A stretch of 64,000 bases of DNA from Hippasteria phrygiana (lineage: Eukaryota > Echinodermata > Asteroidea > Valvatida > Goniasteridae): contig JAZGUH010000001.1 in the NCBI GenBank assembly GCA_037893225.1, positions 744,001 through 808,000 of the forward strand, read 5' to 3'. The notes beneath the pieces were generated by a model. It saw only the letters and a list, made by a program, of their open reading frames with translations, made no database searches and was not told where the DNA came from. The stretch's first letter is position 1, and the number at the start of each line of letters is the position of its first letter. The position numbers and the translations under genes were made by a program. Positions 47,691-59,402 of this stretch are shown here, piece after piece.

Positions 47691-47907
47691 GCGGTGCGCG
47701 CACTTTTGCATGCTGCGCCACAGGGTAATCGCAAACTATCGTAAACTTCAAATGTTAATTGTTGTGGTCTGGCCCCTTCGTGTTTTGGTCGGGCACCAAG
47801 AATCCAATCCACGATTGCTTTGTACACAGCTGGTTGTTTTGTTAATTTATGCATGTTCCGAGTTGCACGAAAAATTCAAATTTTTTCGGGTTTAACTTGA
47901 TCGTATT

Positions 47908-48069
47908 CTCATAGACCATATCGCAAATACCGCCTGGTCGAGACGTCACAATGGTCACAAGGGATTGTGGGAAGGAAATGGGAGCAATTTTGGTGCGCGT
48001 TTCTTTCCCACGTCCCTAGTAACCATTGTGACGTCTCATCCAGGCTGTATTTGCGATAAGGTCTATGAG
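47908..48069. mobile_element. Foldback MITE with CTCATAGACC arms
   Basis: CTCATAGACCATATCGCAAA through GACGTCACAATGGT is mirrored by ACCATTGTGACGTC through TTTGCGATAAGGTCTATGAG. 162 bp with arms of about 55 bp. An open frame crossing it is not supported as a gene. Confidence 0.75.
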
Positions 48070-48811
48070 CATGATGAGGGGATCAGTCGCTGCATGAATC
48101 ATGACTACTCTGCCGAATACCGTGAGTGTTTGGTTGATATATTCAGGGAAACGGAAGATATCGGCACTAAAAAAAATACCGCTACGAAACCTATGCAAGG
48201 TCATGAAGGTCTTCCCCCAGCTCTAAATGGCGAATCTCACATAAGCTTATTTTTAGAGCTGGAATTTAATTGCATGGATGTCATGACATGGAGGTAGGAA
48301 AAGACTGGAATTAAACCGAAAAACCCTGGCCCTACACATCACTACAAAAGTTGTTAATATACCTACATGAGTTCTCATGTTCCAAACTCGACGTAAACAC
48401 GTAATGGAATAAATTTATCTTCTTAACGTTTGAAAGAAAACGACTTCCACAGGACGTCTGCTGCAAACTTTGATGAAGTAATTTCTTCCGTCGCAGTGTC
48501 GCACGATTTTTCTGTTCGATGTAAATAATTTAGTCTGGTGCGGATCTAATGTGTCCCAGGATCCCTTTTCACAACATTTGGATGAGGTGGGCTTCAGGTC
48601 GGTAGAGCGCCCTCTTCGTTTGTAAATTAATGAACTTATTTGGCTATTTGTCTTGTGAAATGAGCAGAAATTTGGAATCTTAAGCATATATATTACACTT
48701 TTTTGCAAAATAAGCGGCTCATTAATCAAACTTATCGTATAAAAGTACAAACAGCGTTGTATATTTCCTACAAAGTTATATATTGAATTAAACCTCTCGC
48801 AATTTCCAAGT

Positions 48812-48883
48812 GGTCTTATGGTGTAATGGTTAGCACTCTGGACTTTGAATCCAGCGATCCGAGTTCAAATCTCGGTAAGACCT
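48812..48883 (+). tRNA. tRNA-Gln (anticodon TTG)
   Basis: 72-nt cloverleaf: acceptor GGTCTTA/TAAGACC with discriminator T, anticodon stem CTGGA/TCCAG around CTTTGAA (anticodon TTG, decodes CAA), T arm CCGAG-TTCAAAT-CTCGG. Box A (TGGTGTAATGGTTAGC) and box B (GAGTTCAAATC) are intact. Compared with the vertebrate tRNA-Gln I remember, the acceptor stem has CTTA/TAAG in place of CCCA/TGGG, changed on both sides so that pairing is kept. A ten-T terminator follows at 48891. It lacks an intron and appears functional. Confidence 0.95.
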
Positions 48884-48890
48884 CGTAGAA

Positions 48891-48900
48891 TTTTTTTTTT
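48891..48900 (+). terminator. Pol III terminator of tRNA-Gln
   Basis: A run of ten T begins 8 nt after the tRNA 3' end, the normal RNA polymerase III stop signal. Confidence 0.85.
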
Positions 48901-49496
48901 CTTTTTCGAAATTATTTCTGGAAATATATTGCAGATTTCTGTATAATCTCCTAACATACACCCTCAATTTAAGTTTTTTTCCCCGTTGCAATTACATATA
49001 ATTAAATATAGACAGAATTAAATACTGTGCACCGCAACTTCCATTTTAAGCAAGGTCGATCATCAAGCAGAATATGTGCCAATGAGTCATATAATTATTT
49101 TTTGTTCCCTCGGACTTACGAAAAATGAGATAATCATGTGTACATAATTATTCGTAAAAGGACAAGCACAGGAAACTGTGGTTTTTGTTTTTTGTTGTTT
49201 TTTCCAAGGAGAATTTGACAAGCTTGCCGGGCAATTTTATCCATATAAGGCATTGCACGGTCGGCTTTACACGGGCGCACGCGAATCCTTTGGACAATGG
49301 GCCATGTGTGTGCACTTGTACATACCAACTGGCTCAGATCAATCTCATGCAGAGGCCTATAGTATATACACAGCTCTGATTACTATCAATTCATTTTTTC
49401 AGCCGTCAGATATTTGTATGCCCATTTTTGGATGGTTTTGGATGAACTAAATTCAATAACTACGCATGGGCTAGGCTAGGCATATATCAATGGTAT

Positions 49497-50059
49497 TTAA
49501 AGGGACACATTGCTTTGGATTTTGCGATTTGGGCTATAAAACTGAAATGGATATGGTTGGGAAGCTTTTTTAAAAGTAGAATATAAAGATTCACATAACT
49601 ATCCCTTCAAATTGCGTGGTTTTTGTTTAATTTCGTGACAAATAACGGTCCGCCATTTTGTAGTATTTCCAGTCGCATCTGGTTGAAGTACATTCTGTTG
49701 ATCCATTTTGATGTACTGTGGCACGGCGCGCAGCACTGGCGATATGTGTCGCGAGGTAGAGAATTGTACCTGGCGATCATCTGATAGGTTCACAAGGCCA
49801 CTGGCTGCGGCGCCAGCCTAAAGACTCTTACAGCGTATTTTGCGCATTATTTAGACGGTGGTATTTAGTACTGGAAATAAGTCTATGTTTCGCGGGTCAG
49901 ATGTCAGGGGTAAGCGGCCAATTTTTTGTTTTGTAATCACTACTCACTAATTACAACACATTATACGTGTTTTTTTGCATGAACAACTCTTATAAAAGAT
50001 AAGGAACATTTCCAAACAGCAAAATTTCATGACATTTGAAAGGCAATGTGTCCCTTTAA
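49497..50059. mobile_element. TTAA-bounded element (TTAAAGGGACACATTGC)
   Basis: TTAAAGGGACACATTGCTTT at the left and AAAGGCAATGTGTCCCTTTAA at the right, an inverted repeat with TTAA at both outer ends, 563 bp. Non-coding. It could be piggyBac-like, but it is unlike the CCC-starting families in this window. Confidence 0.7.
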
Positions 50060-51014
50060 TGTTCCCCCTGAAAATATATTGATTAGTTATTTTTTTTCTT
50101 TCTTTCTTTTAATAAATTTCTTGCTTTCACTGTAACAGTTGCCAACCAGCAACCCTTTTGAATTTTTTTTTTGCCTTTTCGTGTGATAGCAAAAATAGGG
50201 CGTTGAATGGCGCCACCAACGCCAAAGACGGAACAGCTCCCCCTCCCCAAAAAATATAAAAAAATAGAAAACAAAAACACAAAAACAAAACAAAACACAT
50301 ACACACACTGTCGTGTTTTACTATACTACTGAAGACTTGGCGTTTTTTTCTTCTATTGTTCACTATGTTTGTAAGGTTTGTACATGACTTCTACTGAGGA
50401 CTTGGGCTCAGGTCCTCAGTTGTATTGCTATCACTAATCCCCCATTGTTCCAAGTCCTCAGTCGTAATGGATAACATGTACACTCCGCTTCCCAAAACCT
50501 TTGGGCAGCGGAAAATTGGTGTCGACTTTTGGGCAAATTTATGATTTTTGTTAATGCCCCCCCCCCCTCCCACCCGCGAAAATCTGGATCAGCCTCTCAG
50601 CTGATTTTGGCAACGGCCGGTGCTGCTAAGACTCTGTGCCATGGTCCGGCTGGCCTTTGGGTTCACAACTTGCCTTTTATCGTTTCCGATGTGGCAATTT
50701 GTTTGGAATGATTTTGAAACAAACTGAGATAATTCATATTAGGCCAATGCCTCCCGGCCCCCACCGTACAGAGGCCTTCCCCCTCCCCCAGAACTTACAG
50801 TTGAGCACAAAAATTAAAGTCTATTTTATTTCGCCCCTGAGCTTTCCCCAGTATACAAAATGGTTACGTCCTTTCGCCCCCGCAATTCTTGGACCCTATA
50901 GTTGCATCGTTTTGTACAATAATTTGTCCACCAAGGAATAAACGTAATGTTGTTTCGTAGTCAAGAATTGCCAAAGTGTTTCTACTTGGCTATGGGAACT
51001 GCAAAACAGCTTCT

Positions 51015-51165
51015 CGGTTTAGTTGCCCTTGAAATAAAATCATCCACACCACAATAAGTAGGCCTACAAGAAAAAGAAATATAAACAGGGCAGACGATTC
51101 GACGGAACCCAGGCCTCGTGTTCCAAACCTTTATACGATCTATCAATAGCCACAACAGCAGGTCG
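51015..51165 (-). repeat. tRNA-derived SINE-like head, copy 2
   Basis: Shares CCCAGGCCTCGTG and ATCCACACCACAA with 840-960. Box-B-like GGGTTCCGTCGAATC on the minus strand is degraded. Confidence 0.45.
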
Positions 51166-51189
51166 ACCAAAAAGACAAAAAGTTACCTT

Positions 51190-52495
51190 AACGTTGTCTG
51201 AATAACGTCGCTATAGCGCCCTCGCGCGATGCTCACTAGTCAATTTTTTTCCTAGACAGGAATTACTACAAGAATACAATGTATTTATGATGGTAATTCC
51301 TCCCTAGGGAAAAACCGCGGAATAAACTGATCCATTAAACCCCGCCCATTTCCGTATTGACCAATCATAGCTAGCTGCGACTATGGTCAGGCCATAGAGT
51401 ACCGAAGTCTGACGTCAGTTGGCATGACAACTGGTTCCAAACAAAATTGTTAACAGCCAGTCATGCAAACACATAAACAAAAGTATTCTGGTTCCAAACA
51501 TTGCATTGACGTCATCACTTCGGTGATCTATACCTAGTTCCTCTCCTGCAGAAATCCGACAAAAGTGACGGACTTGTGGCGCGCAGGTCTGTGATTTGTC
51601 AATACACTGTACTGTGATTGGTCTGAACGATCGATCTTATCCGATGTCAGGTGAAAACGCCCTCAACATCAGAAGGCATATCGTGTCTCTCTCCTGTGAC
51701 ACCACCCCCCTCCCACTCCCCGTAACCGCCATTAATCGAACGGACTTCTCCATTTTAAATGGATTGATAATGTTCATTCGTTTATGTAATTACTTTTTAC
51801 TATATTAATAACATTACTTTGGTTGGGGTAGGCTATATCATAACATCCTTTTTGGAAGGAAAATATATAATTATTTCGAGCTATTTGGATAATCCCATTA
51901 GTTATCAATAACTGTTCTTCTGGGCCGAACTTAAAATTTCGATTTTGTGACCACAGGAAATGGGGGGGGGGGGGGGGGGGGGTGGCTTAGACTCATTTGC
52001 CACAATATCTGAGACTTAAAAGTTCACATTTCGGAATTCCGTTTTTGCAGCATTTTTCTTTTTGGAAATTTGCAAATATAGACGAAATGTTGGAAAATTT
52101 TGATAACCAGGACAGCTAAGAAGAATACCATGAATAAAATTCACTTCCAAACGACAACTGCGCAACTTCATCTTCAACAGTTTAATAACCGGTAAAACCA
52201 AACAATGACAAAAAAATGTATCATGGAATCATTTGGTAAACATGTTTATCACTTGAAAATTGTTTTGTTACACTGGAGTATAAAAGTCACAGTTGTTGGC
52301 AAGCCTTGGACGAAATTTCATTGGTGGTTGTCACATTTTGTTTTTAAGTTGAATATACTTCGGATTTAACATGAAAAATTGTAATGGTTACAAAACGTAT
52401 GCAAATAATTGTCTGTTTTATTACACTACATAATGGGGACATCTTTCTCAACCAAATCTGCATAGGCCTACTGATCAAGTCTTGAATTAAATGTA
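51190..52495. other. Intergenic, no gene seen
   Basis: AT-rich with a G run at about 51962-51982. No coding frame or element ends recognised. Confidence 0.4.
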
Positions 52496-52580
52496 AATTC
52501 TTTTTAACGTCATTGTTAAATTGATTGTCTGAGTTTTTACAACTCAGACAATCAATTTAACAATTACTTTAAAAAGAATT
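52496..52580. repeat. Hairpin with a perfect 21-bp inner stem
   Basis: TTGTTAAATTGATTGTCTGAG (52513-52533) is followed by a 9-nt loop and then by its exact reverse complement (52543-52563). Outer AATTCTTTTTAA arms also pair. It lies just beyond a possible polyA signal of the forkhead gene (AATAAA on minus at 52720-52725). Confidence 0.75.
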
Positions 52581-53052
52581 AACATTCTTCTGGGCTCCTA
52601 GCCCTCTCATAAACTATTTTTTCGTTTGATTTAATGATGTATTATTAGACACATATATTACCGATTTCCACGCTGAAAACCGTTTCCGCTTGAATATGAA
52701 AGATTATATCAGCAATCAATTTATTTACAAGCCGAATGTGTGCTGAATTTTAATCTTTTTAAACTTTCGAAGCGTGACCATTCAGAAAATAAATTTGTAC
52801 ATAATGTCTTCTTACAACAGCAATGGTTCTGTGGCACTGTTTAAAGGGTTACAACGTAAGGCGACAGACCCAATTTAATAAATACATTAATTAAAAAACG
52901 AGTCGTGTCTTACAATAGGCAAGTGTACGGATGTAAATAACCGGCAAGTGGAAATATCAGCAAAAATATAATTTTCATCGACAAATAATCAACACAAACA
53001 AACGACATTAAGTCGTGGTTCGTCTGGCAAATACTTAGGCAGAATTAAGTGT

Positions 53053-54177
53053 TCACCATGAAACTCCAACGTCCACTGACAAGTGGTGTTCCACGGGGAT
53101 TTTAGGTACGAAGAACGAGAGTGCGCGAGGCTCGTGACGGAGGCTAAAATCCCCCGTGGACTGGTAGGTGTTGTCGAGCAGGGAGTCGGCTAGGCACGAC
53201 GGGTGATACGACTGGTGCTTAGTGATAGGAGCCGGCTCGTCAAACCAACAGAAACCCTCCAGGATGTCTGCTCCGGTACCGCTGTCTGGACTCCCTGGGT
53301 GGATGTCGTCGCAATGCAGAACGGCACAGATGTCCTCCACGCTCAGGAGAGGGAGTGGTGGGAAGAAAAGATCTGAGCTTTGATCCAGCAGGGATGGGCT
53401 GGTAGTGGAGTACTCGAAGACACTGCTGCAGGTGCTGTTGGTGACGGTAGATTGTCCAGGGATGTAGGGACTGTGAGCCGAGGAAAGGCTGCCGTAGTCC
53501 GACTCGGGGGTCTGCGGAGGTTGGACAAGTCTAAGATGGAGGGATGATGATGATGGTGTGGAGACTGCATCGCTGACGGGTCCGATCTCTGACAGCATCA
53601 TTGAGATGCTGGTAAAAGGCTCTACCTTTGGTTTGATTTCAGCAGGAGGGCTTTCTGGTAGGATTGAGCCGACCTTGAGCTTCTTCAAAGAGGACTTGCC
53701 CCCCTTCTTCTTTGGACTGCTCTTGTTGAGGCTGCGTTTGCGGATGTTTTGTTGGTGCGGGCGCTCGGCGGGATTCCACAGAAGGCACCAGAGGGGGCAG
53801 GCCTTCGGTTTCTTGATCCCAGGTACTTGGTCAGCCTCGGTGTCCAGCCTCTCGAAGCACTTGTGCAGGGCCAGGTTGTGGCGGACCGAGTTCTTCCAGT
53901 GCTTGCGGTTCTTGGTGTAGAAGGCAAACTTGCCGGAGATGTGCCGGTAGATCTGGTGCAGGGTTCCCTGGCGTCCCGGCATGCTGAGCAAAGCCATGAC
54001 GATCAGGTCCAGGTAGCTGTGGCTGGGCCGATCGTCGTCGTCTGGGGCTGCCGTCAAAACTACCGAGCCTACGGTAGGCTCGGTCTTCACTGGGCTGACC
54101 AGGCCCGAAGTCATCCCCGGCCACGGTGTAGCTGTGATGCTATCGATAATCGACAGGATATTAGACATTTCTGCCAT
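53053..54177 (-). CDS. Divergent forkhead transcription factor, intronless
   Basis: 374 aa in a single open frame from MAEMSN to a TGA. The forkhead domain is at about residues 50-138. SYLDLIVMAL corresponds to helix 1, TLHQIYRHI to helix 2, and WKNSVRHNLALHKCF to recognition helix 3. NSVRHNL rather than NSIRHNL and the following LWCLLWNPAE recall the FoxN group, which has a similar LW-NP element after helix 3. The usual GKGSYW wing motif is replaced by KACPLW. A basic stretch at 146-168 (KRSLNKSSPKKKGG) is a likely nuclear signal. The rest is Ser/Pro-rich and acidic, probably transactivating. A TATA box lies upstream and AATAAA at 52720-52725. Subfamily is not certain, so no symbol is given. 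Confidence 0.85.
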   Translation of the reverse strand: MAEMSNILSIIDSITATPWPGMTSGLVSPVKTEPTVGSVVLTAAPDDDDRPSHSYLDLIVMALLSMPGRQGTLHQIYRHISGKFAFYTKNRKHWKNSVRHNLALHKCFERLDTEADQVPGIKKPKACPLWCLLWNPAERPHQQNIRKRSLNKSSPKKKGGKSSLKKLKVGSILPESPPAEIKPKVEPFTSISMMLSEIGPVSDAVSTPSSSSLHLRLVQPPQTPESDYGSLSSAHSPYIPGQSTVTNSTCSSVFEYSTTSPSLLDQSSDLFFPPLPLLSVEDICAVLHCDDIHPGSPDSGTGADILEGFCWFDEPAPITKHQSYHPSCLADSLLDNTYQSTGDFSLRHEPRALSFFVPKIPVEHHLSVDVGVSW

Positions 54178-54277
54178 AGGGAAACACGGTCAACAATGTC
54201 AACAGTTTATCAATAGTTCGTGCACAATGCAACACAGTGAAGTGGCAGTCGGATTATCAAATCTCGAAGTGTTCACT

Positions 54278-54285
54278 CTTTATAG
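54278..54285 (-). promoter_or_regulatory. TATA box of the forkhead gene
   Basis: CTATAAAG on the minus strand, about 100 bp upstream of the ATG at 54177. Transcription would start near 54250, giving a 5' UTR of about 70 nt. A CCAAT-type site lies at 54396-54400. Confidence 0.55.
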
Positions 54286-54299
54286 ATCAGGTGTTGCAA

Positions 54300-55354
54300 T
54301 GAATCAACTTTTGACACTTCAAGAAAGACGAGACAAGATCACCCTCACGTCTTTTGGGCCAACAACAACGACGACAACCACCAAGACACGGTCTACCAAT
54401 CACGACTCGCCTGAATTTGCTGAACGAGTGCCCACGAATAGAACTACCAGGCCCCGGTGCGCTCGTGCGGAAAATACCATGTCGAATTTGGCGCGCTGAT
54501 GTGTTGTCAGTGACAGACGCTCCCACTTGCAAATTGATTGGATGCGGTGACCTACCTGCAATTTACATAATAATAATGCCACTAACAACAGATGATGCTT
54601 TCTGAAGCTTGTGCAAAAAAATGCAGCGCTTGTCACAGCACAGGGCAAAAGAATGTTTTATGAGTAAAAGGTTCGTGATTTATTATAAGGGATTATATCG
54701 CAAGCCCCAATCGTCCAATTTAAAATGTTTTCGTTTTCCCCCCGTACGTACCTCACCTGGGGTCTAACGCTATTTTCTTGTAATTTCGTAGCATCCCGGT
54801 TTTTCTCCCCCAAAACATCCTTCTCCACGTTCGTCAAAGTACTTGTTATTAGAACCCTATTGGTCGGGTGGGGGGGGGGGGGGGGGGGTGGGAGGGGGTC
54901 GAATGTAGATAGTCAAATGTTATTTTTATTATTTTGTTTAATGGCCATCGGTGGGACTACAGTGGCGCTAGTTCCATTTGCTGTGTCATGCGTGTGCCCA
55001 ATACTCTATAACTTACTTAGAATGGTTAATCTTCCAATAAAATATTTATTGATTTCTTTATTTGACATTATGCAGGGAAGCCTCTTCCTTTTTTCTTGAC
55101 GAAATGTCAGTATAGAATTTTGGCAATTAAAAATAAAATACTTCGAAGACTTCCCAAAACTGTACGATTTCCTTTTTTCTTTTTAAGTTTAGGCTCTCTG
55201 GTATAAACCACGCCGTCTGTTTTTTTTAACCGGCCTAAAGATTTTCGGACCAAAACCGTGCCCAATGGACGCTGCCGCTTTTTGCTCCAAAATCATCAAG
55301 GAGAGGCTCCAGCTTCCTTTCTTCAATCATCTCTTGTGTTAGTTTCCTAACCTG
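54300..55354. other. Intergenic, upstream of the forkhead gene
   Basis: No gene recognised. Contains a G run at about 54869-54888. Confidence 0.4.
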
Positions 55355-55705
55355 TATGTCCAAGGTTTGAGTGTAAAAATTCTACCATAATGTGTAATAT
55401 ATATTTACAGAGAAATGAGGGGAAAAGCGATGCATTGACATCCGGACATTCAGACTGGCGCCGAACATAATGCAGCCGGTATGCAACCAAAGCGCTATAG
55501 AGCAAGGGCACCAGTCTGAATCCCAATGGTCCGATTTTTCCGAACCAAACTGTCGTCCCCGAAATTATTTTCGTCAATGATTTTCAGACAAACGGCGCAT
55601 TTTCAAGGGATGGTCGTGTACATCATTATATTCTACTTTTGAAAGAGCCTTCCAACCATGGCAATTTCAGGACGAACGCTTTTTGTAGCCCAATTGGGCG
55701 CCTCT
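55355..55705. repeat. Dispersed repeat, copy 2
   Basis: Collinear with 16480-16850, same orientation, with GC-richer substitutions. Family unknown. Confidence 0.75.
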
Positions 55706-56284
55706 AAGGCTGCGTGTTTTTTGTTTGTTTGGTTGGTTTATTAATGGACATTATGTCGACGATGTGTCATTTTACTTTGGTTAGGTGATTAAGTAAAACC
55801 TGAACTATTTGGTCCCTTTTTGGATCAGATCTGTTTTGTAGCATAGCTTTGATGTAGGCTAAAAATACGTTTGGAAAGTCAAATATGTTAGCTGGGCCTG
55901 GCTATTCTAAAATCATTCTTCTGTTCATTTCCCCTTATTAATTCAGTTATAAAAACTATAAATGTTCGGAGGGCTTGCAGAGGCTTTGATTCTGCTCATG
56001 AGATCAAACACGAGTGGACAGTAATGTTTATCATTAATTTTATCAGTTCGGGTCATTCCAGTGCACACGCTGTTTGTGGCAGTATCCAATTTCATATTTC
56101 ATTGTGGTTTGTTTCATGAAATTCTTAAACAAAATAACACTGCCTCGGAAGAACAAACGGATAAATTCATCCAAGTTATGTTGGATAACTGTGTGATCGC
56201 GTTCATTGTCGGGGAGGTGAGATTTGTCTCACCAGTGGTGAAATTACGGCGCCTGGATCTACAGGTGTGAAACTTGGGATAATT

Positions 56285-56435
56285 TCTTTGGTATTTATTG
56301 AAGATGTATCCTCTATTTAGATTTCGACCCAGGAAAACCGTAAGGGTGGTGGGACTGGCAACCTAAAATGTGGTCAACCCCACCACCTCTGTTGTAGCCT
56401 TTTACCTAGAGTGGCTTTTAGCCTTGTATATGGGC
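56285..56435. repeat. Dispersed repeat, inverted copy of 25655-25816
   Basis: Contains CCCAGGAAAACCGTAAGGGT and GAGTGGCTTTTAGCC, the reverse complements of blocks at 25670-25790. Confidence 0.65.
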
Positions 56436-56767
56436 GACTTCCGGCAATAAAATGACTAGAACCGAACAAAAGTATTTCAAAGTCAAACCCGAAAATGAAA
56501 TAATCTGCTGCAAGCAGCTATAGCCAGGTGAAACGTCACGAATACATGAATGATAAAGTTAGGAGAGCTTAACGTTTCAGTCCAACGGAATCTTTCCGAA
56601 GGCTTAATTCACTATGATCGAAAAGTCAGGTCATCTCAACTTTAAAGCCCATCCATACGAATCCGCCTTAAGTTCGTCAGTGACCTGTACTGTACTGGTG
56701 CAACGCGGGCGGTCATTGCTTGAGTGCTTCTAGAAACCGTCGCTTTACCAACCCCTCGGGTGACTGA

Positions 56768-57053
56768 CAGTGGCGTAACTGGGTGAAATTTCGGGGAGGG
56801 GGGACCCGGGGGTGCACTCGGGGGGACCCGGGGGTGCACTCGGGGGGACCCGGGGGTGCACTCGGGGGGTGCACTCGGGGGTGCACCCGGGGGTGCACCC
56901 GGGGTGGCACAATTTTTTTCAAGGGGTCACTAAAAGCACATAAACTGCAGCTTTTTAAATGTTGGGGTGGGGTGGGGGGGGGGGGGGGGCTTGGGCACCC
57001 GCGGGGGCACGGATGTCAGCTGGGGGACGTTCCCCCACGTAGTTAAGCCACTG
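56768..57053. mobile_element. hAT-like element (CAGTGGCGTAACT) with perfect 8-bp TSD
   Basis: Ends CAGTGGCGTAACT and AGTTAAGCCACTG, flanked exactly by GTGACTGA (56760-56767 and 57054-57061). 286 bp, non-coding. It contains a GC-rich minisatellite (56797-56906). Confidence 0.9.
56797..56906. repeat. GC-rich minisatellite (GGGTGCACTCGGGGGGACCC)
   Basis: Three units of about 22 bp, then shorter GGGTGCAC(T/C)C(G)GG units. Each unit contains the palindrome GGGTGCACCC or GAGTGCACCC-like words. Lies within the hAT-like element 56768-57053. Confidence 0.85.
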
Positions 57054-58379
57054 GTGACTGAATGCAATCAGTGTCAACATACGTTACTTGTATTTATTTA
57101 TTTATTACATTATAGCTCAGGTATACAATACATTTGTATACATAAAATTGAAAGAAATCGAACAGACATAGGCCCTAATGGTGCCGATGGCCGCATTCAT
57201 TCTGCCCATAAAAGTTTGGTCGGATTCTCGTCTATAAAGTCTTGTATAAGTTACAAGAGATCTGTTTGAGCTTCTTAGCCGACTGATTAGCCACAATAAT
57301 TTTCTGAGCCAAGCTGGGTGTCCATTTCTGAAGGCTTTTCAATTCCAAATCTCCCACTAATTATTCCACTTGGGTAAGGAACACGCCTGCCACGGACACG
57401 AATGCATCAGATTAAGACGGATTATGCACGCGCGCGTCTTAATCCCATCTGGAGCTAATACACGCTCTTGTCATTTCGTATCAATGGCAAGGGATCGAGT
57501 TAGTGAGTTGATTCTATTGTCTCGCGTGTCAAGCATTGACGCTCGTTTGCTGAGGTACGCAAATGTGGTCTGGCCAATGCTTGGTGGGATAATCATGTTG
57601 TTTGTTCATGGGATATCTATGAATGGTATCGCACGAAAATACGGTTCCTGAAGCCATCTTTTGTGCTTTGAGGAGTTGGGCTTGATTACAGGGAATTGTG
57701 TAAGGAATTAGGCATAAAAAAAGGGTTGAGGATGATCACAATGTTGTGGTAATATTGATTAGAAAATGCTACCCCGGGAAAACACCCCATACACAAACTT
57801 GTGAACAACTTTAACAACCTTAATTACTTCTTTGTATATGACAAATCTGTTCACACCACTTATTCAGATTCGTGAAACGAGACAATCGACTGACATGGCG
57901 CTGAAGATTCCTTTTGCGAAAAATGAATGTATTGTATTTATTTATTAGCTTTGCTGTAACAGGTACAATCATATGGAATAATTTGCATGTACAGTTGAGA
58001 ACCATGACTTCTCTGACCTCGTTCAAATCTGAACTACGTCAAACGTTGTCAGTAATATTTCCGCAAATATGTATTCACTGATTATACAAATCTAAATATG
58101 TGCTGATCTACGGAGTTTACAAACTTGGTTGCCATAAGGTTTTTTCGCGGTTATTTCGCCCCTCCCGTAATCAGCGAATATTATAGCCATAGGCCTATAT
58201 TTTCTTGATGTCACAAAATATTTCCAATGTTTTTGTGTTCACTTAACACACCTCATAATTAGCGCTGTTGTTTCACACTGTACATGTAGTTGTAATAGTT
58301 GTACAATATTTATACTAGTTGCTTAACAATTATGCATTAAACAGTGCTGTTATTTTATTTTATTGTATTGTATTTATAA

Positions 58380-58488
58380 TGTATTGTACTTGTACATGTG
58401 TGTATTCATTTGTAATTGTATTGTATGCAGGGCCCCAATGGAAACCAGTTTTAAACTGTTTGGGCATACCCTGGGTAAAGAAATGTAA

Positions 58489-58523
<35 letters not shown>

Positions 58524-58527
58524 AATA
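58380..58527 (+). mobile_element. LINE 3' end with (AAAT)n tail
   Basis: GGGCCCCAATGGAAACCAG, CTGTTTGGGCATACCCTGGG and GTAATAAATAAATA, ending in an AAAT microsatellite (about 58489-58526). Family knowledge: this wording (CCAATGGAAACCAG, TACCCTGG, ATAAATAAATA) is typical of 3' ends of invertebrate non-LTR retrotransposons. The coding part is absent (5' truncated). Confidence 0.65.
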
Positions 58528-59269
58528 AACCCTAAACCCAATTTGTTCTACCCTTACCAAATGTTCCAGGTAAAGATCATCACGTGGAATAACACAAGAT
58601 CATTTGAGGCATTAAATTCTGCATGTGAATGATGTGATGAAGTTTTTGGGCGATATCTCCAATGTCTCCATGCACAGGCTAAGATGTATTTCTTTCTTCA
58701 AAGTTGGCCTCTCTATCGCCATATTTCTTGATGATGACGAACAATCATCAAATTTCATGATCAGCTTTTTTCTGTTTTTAAAATAATAAAAGGAGGGACT
58801 CTGGATGTACATTTTGGATGTACATTTTAGATGTACATTTTGATCGACTTGAAACTCGAAAATGCCAGCACTTTCCAACTTCACTTAAACCCTCTCCCCC
58901 AAAACTATTGGCCATACCATTCAGAAAATATTTGATTTGTCTACACCCCACTCCATCCAATTTGATTATCGTATTTATCCTGGATAGCCTGATCAGTGCT
59001 ATTCTGCCTCAGGGACCAGATTTAAACGAGACAGCAAACAAACAAGCAAAACAAAAACCCCACGATTTGTTTTAGTAATAATTGAAAGCGACGGGCAGTG
59101 TTGGGAACACCGCCATCCATAAAGCCTGTTAATGAAATTTGGCGCTCAGAATACATTTAACATCGCGCCAGCACCATCATTAGGCCTATACGGAATCCCC
59201 GGCCTCTTACCAAAGTATTTCGGGATTTTCTTTTTTGGCCTACACTCCCGATAAAAAAAAAAAGATCCG

Positions 59270-59402
59270 CCAGTGGAAAACCATAAGATCTGAGGTAGAA
59301 AGCCAAACGAACATGTGGATGCCGAGGAGATTCGAACCAAGGTCGCATGCGCAGTGGTAGAAGGCGAGGCAAGTAAACATAACGTCATCGCCCACATCCC
59401 CG
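59270..59402 (-). mobile_element. SINE head related to the 31757-32019 SINE
   Basis: Minus strand: GCCTCGCCTTCTACCACTGC and box B GGTTCGAATC match the head of the full-length SINE, followed by different 3' sequence. Confidence 0.55.

Noticed and set aside
47252..47728. 158-aa plus-strand frame
   Set aside because: Runs across inverted-repeat elements with no protein motif.
48415..48750. 111-aa minus-strand frame as a first exon of CUL1
   Set aside because: No homology and no splice junction that could be linked to 44042.
53558..54216. Long open frames antisense to the forkhead gene
   Set aside because: Shadows of a GC-biased coding exon; no motif, and the minus frame has the forkhead domain.
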